Shown piece by piece: positions 22,559-27,999 of a DNA stretch of 27,999 bases. The stretch spans positions 1 through 27,999 of the forward strand of contig JBGTLW010000352.1 in NCBI GenBank assembly GCA_041743835.1. Reading direction: 5' to 3'. Position 1 is the first letter of the stretch. Every line of letters begins with the position of its first letter. Below the pieces are notes generated by a model, which saw nothing but the letters and a program-made list of their open reading frames with translations, did not search any database and had not been told where the DNA came from. Source of the DNA: JBGTLW01 sp041743835 (GTDB taxonomy: Bacteria > Planctomycetota > Phycisphaerae > Phycisphaerales > Phycisphaeraceae). A program made the position numbers and the translations under genes.

Positions 22559-25500
22559 TACTGCGGAGCTTGCCAGACACACAGCGCGATCGGGACCTCC
22601 CAGCGGTCCACCCGGCAGCGTGATCGATAGGTTTCTGATGTGCTATCGCGGGACCTGCGGGCAACAGCGTGCAGCCTGATCTCTACGATGCGATCAAGCC
22701 GATCGGCCCAGCGCTCGGCTGAGCCGCTGGAAAGGCGGGCCAGTGGCACGCCGGCCGCGTCTGTGAGGGTCGGCCTGCCTTGGCCACGTAACTGGAGCGA
22801 TGTACCAGGCCAAGCTTTTCGTAACGCCCCGTGGGACGGGTGGTCTTCTTGCAGCGTGGATAGGTAGCCCAAATCAAAATCCCGCATACCCAAGAGCTCG
22901 TATCGCCTGTTGAGTATGCCAGGCGGGATGCCATCGAGCGCCTGAGCTTGGCGCCGCAGGATCGCAGGCCCACTTAATTGAGCGGTCATCGGCTCGTCGA
23001 TCCAATCCGGTTCCAGCAATGTGAGGCTCTGTCGGGCGCGTGTCATGGCCACGTAGCAAGTGCGTCGTCGGGCTTCCTCCTCGCTGTGATGACGATCAGG
23101 TGTCCAGTTGCTACCGGGGACCACCACGTGATCGAACTCCAGACCCTTCGCAGCGTGCACCGTGCCCAGAAACAGCCCCTTGCCGTGACTCAGTTCACGA
23201 CGCTGGGCGGTGAGGGTTTCATAGAGGTGATTGATCAGATCCGCAACAAGCCGTTCGCTCTGAGTATCTCCGCCCTGCCACTCCGCACAGAAGGCAGTAA
23301 CCATGTCATGCCATGGATTGCCGACCGGCATGTCGCTGGCACCTTGCAACATGCAGGCGATCTGTCCCCACGGGAGAATCTGATCGCGCGCCGAGTTGAG
23401 CCGTTCGAGGATCGCTGCCACTTCACGGATGTGCTCTAACCGCGGCATCCCGTCGGCGGCGGCCGTCCACCGCACGGGGATGCCGAGATGTTCACACACC
23501 GCCCTGATGGGTTGTATCTCAGCACGGGTTGGGGCCAACAGTGCAAAACGATCCCATTCATCCCTAGTGATAGACTGAATCCGCACCAACTCGGCTACAG
23601 CCACCAAAGCCTCAGAGCTTGAGCGAGGGAACCGGAGCACCTGCACACGCCCCCGCGCCAATGGGTCAAGTTCGGTCAATCGTCCGCCGGGGGGAAGCCG
23701 GCTACGCTGAGGATTGATCTGAATTTCGTGTTCTGTCTTCATGCGATCGCGATTGCGGGCGATCAACTGGTCGCTCGAAGCAATGATGTGGCTGGTCGAG
23801 CGGTAGTTGTCGGTGAGGTAGTGGCAGGTTGCTTTATAATCGGCCTCGAACCGGCGGATGAACTGCACGTTAGCGCCCCGGAAGCTGTAAATGTTCTGAT
23901 CATCATCACCCACGGCCATGATCGTCAGTTTGCTGTCGGGGTCGTTGCCGGTGCGATCAGTCAGCGCAGAGATCAGGTCGTACTGATCGCTATCGATATC
24001 CTGGTACTCATCGACAAGAATGTGGCGGTAGCCTGCCAGGAGTCGATCACGTACTTCATCCGGCTCAATGCCGGCTAAAGCACTTTCGCCGCGGAGCATA
24101 CTGGTCGCGCTACGAATCATTCCGTCGAAATCAATGCCCTCATCCCCGGCACGCTCGGCCAGCAGCGATGGCGAAAGCCCAAGGAGGCGCATCGCCAGTG
24201 CGTGATAGGTGAGCACCGTGACCCATGCGGCTTGTGAACCAATCAGCCCCCGGAGCCGATACCGCAGTTCCGCAGCAGCCATACGGTTAAAGCAGATCAC
24301 CAGCACGGCACGCGGCGGCACACGCTTGACTTGCACCAGGTAGGCAACGCGGTGGACGACGACCCGAGTCTTGCCCGACCCCGGCCCGGCAAGCACCAGA
24401 AGGTTGCGATCCGTCGGTGCGGACACGATCCCGGATTGAAGCGGGTTATGAAGATCGTCAACGATCGCCTTGAAGACCTCCTGACTCACGGGTCGGCCAA
24501 CCTCCTGCTCGCGTCCGGCGAAGTATCGCTTCACGAACTCGGTGCGGTCCATGGAGAAGTAGGCCAGAACCAGTCGCAGGGCATCGACCATGCTATTGAT
24601 CCCACGCTGGGCATACTCCGCCATCACGTGGATCTGTAGCACCTGTTCGCTGTAGTGTTGGCGTAGTGGTTCAAAGTCGGCCAACCCATATCGCCGCCCT
24701 TTACTCTCAGGCAGCAGTTCGATGGTCATGGCCTGCCGGAATACCGCCAATCCGTGCTGGAGGACGATGACCTTCATGTCATGCAGGTACATCAGGGCGC
24801 GGCGGACAGCGTCCACCACGTCCTTGATACGCGACCGTTGGTACATATCGCCATGGACAGCTTCGTAAAGATCATCCGCGGAAAACTCAACCAGAAGGCT
24901 GGCTCCACGATCCTGGGGTCCGAGTTTGGCAAGGATGGCGGTGAGGACGATACCCGCAAGCTCATGGCGCCACTGCGCCAGTTCAATGACCCGTGCCCAG
25001 GGTTGTCTGACCTTGACTCGATAGTGATCCATCTGGAGGTGCTTGGCCTCCATGGAACCAGCACGTTCCCCGAAACCCAGACCGTCAGAGCCTAGCGAGC
25101 TGATGAAAACGCGCAGCGCGTCGATGTCAGATGTCGGGTGATCCTGTTTGAGTTTGTGATTCAGATCACGCAGGGACAGGACCTGTGCCCCGTCCTCATC
25201 GGCATCGGGTGCCGATTCGGTCATAAGCCGCAGCATGTCCAGTTCCAAATGCACCGCCTCGTCGAGCCGATCACGCGAGGAGCGCTCCACGTGATGCCTC
25301 ACATAAGCCGATAGCATCAGGGTCTCTTTGACGATACCGGCCTGACTCATCTCCTGAAGAATACGGTGGACATAGAGTCCTACGCCGCCCTCAGACTCGC
25401 CCTCTTCCACATCGCCTAACTCCGGCAACTCCGCAAGTTGGTCTGTACTGAGACCGTGATTTGGGTCGCGCTGGATCAACGCGATGGCAACTGCCGTCCA

Positions 25501-27732
25501 ATGCCGCCTCCGCCGCTCTGAGAGGTTGAGCTGCGCGATCCGTTGACGGATTTGCTCCATGGTGGTGAGAAGCAACTGACCCTGCCACACTGACGTGCGA
25601 TTCTCGTGGCGGCTCAAGAAGCGCGCCCGTTCCAGCCACGCCAGTGCCGTCTTGACCTTGGTATCGGCTGTGTCTCCCTTGGAATCAAACTCGACGGACA
25701 CCGCCGGGTCGCGGATCAACTCGCCGGGGGTGATGATGACCGAGCCCCGCCCATGCACCGCGCGGCGGACACCGCGGAGGATCTGGGCCACATCGCGGCG
25801 GCTGAGTTGCCCGAAGCTGGTCATCTGGAACTGTCGCTCTGTTTCCTCGTTGCTGTGCAGCAGCACGCACGTGCTTTGAGCTCCATCGCGGCCCGCACGC
25901 CCGGCCTCCTGTAGGTAGTTCTCCAGGGAGCCGGGTACGTCTGCGTGGATCACCAGCCGGACGTTGTCCTTGTCGATGCCCATGCCAAATGCATTGGTCG
26001 CGCTGATGACCTGAAGCTCGCCACGGACGAACCGCTCCTGGATGTCCCGCTTAAGCGGCGCATCAAGGCCGGCGTGGAAGCCCTCGGCGTTCCATCCCCG
26101 CTCGACCAGGAAACGCGCGATCAGTTCAACGCGGGCGCGGGTGGAGGCGTAAATGATCGCGGTGCCACCTTCACTCAGGTATTCAGTCAAAAGCTCGTGA
26201 GTGCGCGAGAACTTCTCGGAGCCCTCTACGGGGTGGACTTGGAACTCGAGGTTGTGTCGCTCCACACCGCCCTCGAACACCGTCAGGGTTTGACCGAGTT
26301 GCTCATCGAAGTGGGAACATATCTCTTCCACGACATCCCGCTTGGCTGTGGCCGTGTAGCAGACAATGGGTGGGACTTCGGTCTTGCTCGCCTGAGCCGC
26401 TTCACGGATAAATCGTGATGCGTACAGATAGTCGGGGCGGAAGTCATGACCCCACTTCGAGAGGCAGTGCGCCTCATCAAATACCCAGCAACCGATCTCC
26501 CGCTGGTCGACTGTTCGAGCAAATGAGCTGTTCCTTAACTGCTCAGGAGAGACGTACAGGATGCCGATATCGCCACGCCGGACCTGCTCCATCACCGCCC
26601 CCCGCTCCGGCGGGGTCAACATGCCGTATAGCGCTGCGGCTGCGGGGCTGCCTGTCTTCTCTCGGAAGTTGTCCACCTGATCCTTCATTAACGCTTGCAG
26701 CGGCGAGATGACGACGGTCAGCGACGCCCGCCGTTCATACCGGGCCAGCGCAGGTAGTTGGTAGCACAGCGACTTGCCGCCACCGGTAGGAAGGATTGCG
26801 AGCAGGGGCTGGTCACCGAGGCCGGCCTCAATGATCGTCCGTTGCAGGCTCACGCCAGAGGGGTCCTTGGGCTCTGGGCGAAAGTCATCGAATCCGAATA
26901 TCCGCTTAAGAAGGCCTTTCGCATCCCAAGCCGATCGGCAGTATGAGCACTGATCGTCTCCACACGGTTGACCGCGAAGCCCGCGAACGTAGCGTCCCAC
27001 CAGTGGAAACCGATGGCGAACCCACCTTGGAAGGACCGAATTACCACCGGCTACCGTGAGCCACGCCATCGCGTAGGCGGCCTCGATGCGTGGCGGGCGT
27101 GTGCGAAACGACTCTGCGAAACGCCGCAGCCCAGCCACACAGGCTCTCTGAGAGAAGCGTGCGATCAGGTCATGCTCAACCCGATCCAAACACAGTGGTT
27201 GGGTCCCAGTGTGTTGAAAGAACGCTGCGTGCCCACCTCGATCATTGAGTGGGCCATCCAGACTACATCGCAATACTGAACGCAAGTCTTGCGTCCCCAT
27301 GGCCTGCACCGAGCTGAGGGCGTCCCACTCATCGGCCAAGACGCGCATGGCGAGGCGTGCATCGGCGACCGGATCGTTGACCGCATCGCGCACAAGCTTG
27401 TAATCCTTGATTAGTCGATGGTAGGGGTTCCGTGGAAACGCCAGGGGTGAAAGTATGAGGGTGTCGATCACCGGCAGGTTGAGAAACCTGCAAGCAGGGA
27501 AGAGGCCACGCACGATGGGGAGATCGTGATCCAGGATGTTGTGACCCACGACATACCGTGCCCCCGAAACGAACGCATCAAGCTCATGTAGCGCTTTACT
27601 CGGATCAGCCCCGACCTTCCGTGACAATGCGTCACCACCGTACACCGCGCCCACGTGGAAGATCGTCCCGTCTGGCGTAACCTCCAGATCGATGGCGGCG
27701 CATTGATGGAGCAGGCTTTGGGCGTCAGCCAT
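22558..27732 (-). CDS. Exonuclease-RecQ-UvrD fusion helicase
   Basis: The protein has 1724 residues, with ATG at 27732. Residues about 10-140 are a DEDD-type 3'-5' exonuclease: AIDLEV (D15, E17), VGHNILDHD (D70) and NDPVADAR (D124, with Asn where His is usual). A Cys cluster CGDDQCSYC lies at 257-265. A RecQ-type SF2 helicase follows: PTGGGKS with K320, DEAH at 419-422 in the RecQ-specific DEAHCLSKWGHDFRP, then YTATAK, ATNAFGMGIDK and QEAGRAGRDG. After a long helical region comes a UvrD/PcrA-type SF1 helicase: AGPGSGKT (K1121), VDEYQDIDSDQ, VGDDDQNIYSFRGA, DNYRSTSH, TVHAAKGLEFDHVVVPG and YVAMTRAR. The motifs of all three enzymes look intact. The likely role is DNA repair or processing of branched or foreign DNA. 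The exonuclease-RecQ order recalls eukaryotic WRN. The size is far above that of RecQ (about 600) or UvrD (about 720) alone. Confidence 0.92.
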   Translation of the reverse strand: MADAQSLLHQCAAIDLEVTPDGTIFHVGAVYGGDALSRKVGADPSKALHELDAFVSGARYVVGHNILDHDLPIVRGLFPACRFLNLPVIDTLILSPLAFPRNPYHRLIKDYKLVRDAVNDPVADARLAMRVLADEWDALSSVQAMGTQDLRSVLRCSLDGPLNDRGGHAAFFQHTGTQPLCLDRVEHDLIARFSQRACVAGLRRFAESFRTRPPRIEAAYAMAWLTVAGGNSVLPRWVRHRFPLVGRYVRGLRGQPCGDDQCSYCRSAWDAKGLLKRIFGFDDFRPEPKDPSGVSLQRTIIEAGLGDQPLLAILPTGGGKSLCYQLPALARYERRASLTVVISPLQALMKDQVDNFREKTGSPAAAALYGMLTPPERGAVMEQVRRGDIGILYVSPEQLRNSSFARTVDQREIGCWVFDEAHCLSKWGHDFRPDYLYASRFIREAAQASKTEVPPIVCYTATAKRDVVEEICSHFDEQLGQTLTVFEGGVERHNLEFQVHPVEGSEKFSRTHELLTEYLSEGGTAIIYASTRARVELIARFLVERGWNAEGFHAGLDAPLKRDIQERFVRGELQVISATNAFGMGIDKDNVRLVIHADVPGSLENYLQEAGRAGRDGAQSTCVLLHSNEETERQFQMTSFGQLSRRDVAQILRGVRRAVHGRGSVIITPGELIRDPAVSVEFDSKGDTADTKVKTALAWLERARFLSRHENRTSVWQGQLLLTTMEQIRQRIAQLNLSERRRRHWTAVAIALIQRDPNHGLSTDQLAELPELGDVEEGESEGGVGLYVHRILQEMSQAGIVKETLMLSAYVRHHVERSSRDRLDEAVHLELDMLRLMTESAPDADEDGAQVLSLRDLNHKLKQDHPTSDIDALRVFISSLGSDGLGFGERAGSMEAKHLQMDHYRVKVRQPWARVIELAQWRHELAGIVLTAILAKLGPQDRGASLLVEFSADDLYEAVHGDMYQRSRIKDVVDAVRRALMYLHDMKVIVLQHGLAVFRQAMTIELLPESKGRRYGLADFEPLRQHYSEQVLQIHVMAEYAQRGINSMVDALRLVLAYFSMDRTEFVKRYFAGREQEVGRPVSQEVFKAIVDDLHNPLQSGIVSAPTDRNLLVLAGPGSGKTRVVVHRVAYLVQVKRVPPRAVLVICFNRMAAAELRYRLRGLIGSQAAWVTVLTYHALAMRLLGLSPSLLAERAGDEGIDFDGMIRSATSMLRGESALAGIEPDEVRDRLLAGYRHILVDEYQDIDSDQYDLISALTDRTGNDPDSKLTIMAVGDDDQNIYSFRGANVQFIRRFEADYKATCHYLTDNYRSTSHIIASSDQLIARNRDRMKTEHEIQINPQRSRLPPGGRLTELDPLARGRVQVLRFPRSSSEALVAVAELVRIQSITRDEWDRFALLAPTRAEIQPIRAVCEHLGIPVRWTAAADGMPRLEHIREVAAILERLNSARDQILPWGQIACMLQGASDMPVGNPWHDMVTAFCAEWQGGDTQSERLVADLINHLYETLTAQRRELSHGKGLFLGTVHAAKGLEFDHVVVPGSNWTPDRHHSEEEARRRTCYVAMTRARQSLTLLEPDWIDEPMTAQLSGPAILRRQAQALDGIPPGILNRRYELLGMRDFDLGYLSTLQEDHPSHGALRKAWPGTSLQLRGQGRPTLTDAAGVPLARLSSGSAERWADRLDRIVEIRLHAVARRSRDSTSETYRSRCRVDRWEVPIALCVWQAPQ

Positions 27733-27958
27733 TACACAAGCTTCCGGCTAGGCGGATTGGAAGGTGTAGGTAACTTGTGCATCCTGACAGCCCCGGCCTG
27801 CCCACGCATCCCGGCCGATATCCCCCTTGCCATGATAAGAGCCAGAGTGTGGGCATTACGAGGTATGACTGAATGTTGTGGATGACGAATTGAAAAAGGC
27901 GGCGTACTTTGGGTGTGATCTACCACGCCCGTCCCCGAACACCGAGGAGTACGCCACC
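27733..27958. other. Divergent intergenic stretch with inverted repeat
   Basis: It separates the helicase start (minus, 27732) from the start of the cut gene at the right edge (plus, 27959), so it should hold promoters for both. An 11-nt inverted repeat (ggcggcgtact at 27898-27908 and its near-complement at 27948-27958, 10 of 11 pairing) overlaps the ribosome site of the right-hand gene. No RNA gene is recognised. Confidence 0.45.
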
Positions 27959-27999
27959 ATGAGCCAGACTACCCACCCACCGTTCACATTTCCATCCCC
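27959..27999 (+). CDS. Start of an unidentified gene, cut by the window end
   Basis: ATG at 27959 is preceded by GAGGAG nine bases upstream, a good ribosome site, and the frame stays open to the window end. Only 13 residues are visible, starting MSQTTHPPFTFPS. An N-terminus with a short F-x-F-P-S motif is seen in IS1380-type transposases, and an inverted repeat lies just upstream. Thirteen residues cannot decide this, and any other family is possible. Confidence 0.4.
   Translation, partial: MSQTTHPPFTFPS

Overview
The window looks like a chromosomal segment of a high-GC Gram-negative bacterium, most likely a planctomycete. This rests on a wide-locus Tad pilus with eukaryote-type Ser/Thr kinase and FHA proteins, an LpoB/COG3014/YcfL lipoprotein set, an NPCBM-like domain and a secreted carbohydrate-binding-type protein. 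It is judged from protein style only; a myxobacterium-like or other delta-type lineage is the main alternative. No rRNA, tRNA or CRISPR array was recognised.

Layout. 1-384 is non-coding, with an imperfect inverted-repeat pair. 385-1836 (minus) is a secreted protein with an N-terminal CBM-like domain. 1837-2443 has no gene I can support. 2444-13664 (minus) is one tightly packed 12-gene run. In order of transcription it holds two LpoB-like lipoproteins, a COG3014-type TPR lipoprotein, a YcfL-like lipoprotein, an 850-residue exported multidomain protein, a CpaF-type ATPase, a 58-residue pilin-like ORF (its start overlaps the cpaF stop), an Flp-type pilin, a CpaA/TadV prepilin peptidase and three TadE/TadG-type pseudopilins. 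13665-14079 is a divergent promoter region. 14080-21665 (plus) is a 6-gene run: CpaB/RcpC, an FHA-TadA fusion ATPase, TadB, TadC, a membrane-anchored FHA protein and a transmembrane Ser/Thr kinase. 21689-22558 (minus) is an NPCBM-like ORF without a signal peptide, directly behind 22558-27732 (minus), a 1724-residue protein joining a DEDD exonuclease, a RecQ helicase and a UvrD/PcrA-type helicase. At the right edge (27959 onward) a new gene begins and is cut by the window.

How the genes fit together. The two divergent operons appear to encode one Tad/Flp-type pilus or secretion machine: pilins, peptidase, pseudopilins, two ATPases, two inner-membrane platform proteins and CpaB/RcpC. Two standard parts are absent although both operon ends lie inside the window: the outer-membrane secretin (CpaC/RcpA) and the TadZ/CpaE positioning ATPase. 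Where these would be expected there is a five-gene envelope module (LpoB x2, COG3014, YcfL and the 850-residue protein). There is also a phospho-signalling set (kinase, free FHA protein, FHA fused to TadA). My inference is that this is a kinase/FHA-controlled Tad variant with a non-standard outer-membrane part. This is the best candidate here for an undescribed system.
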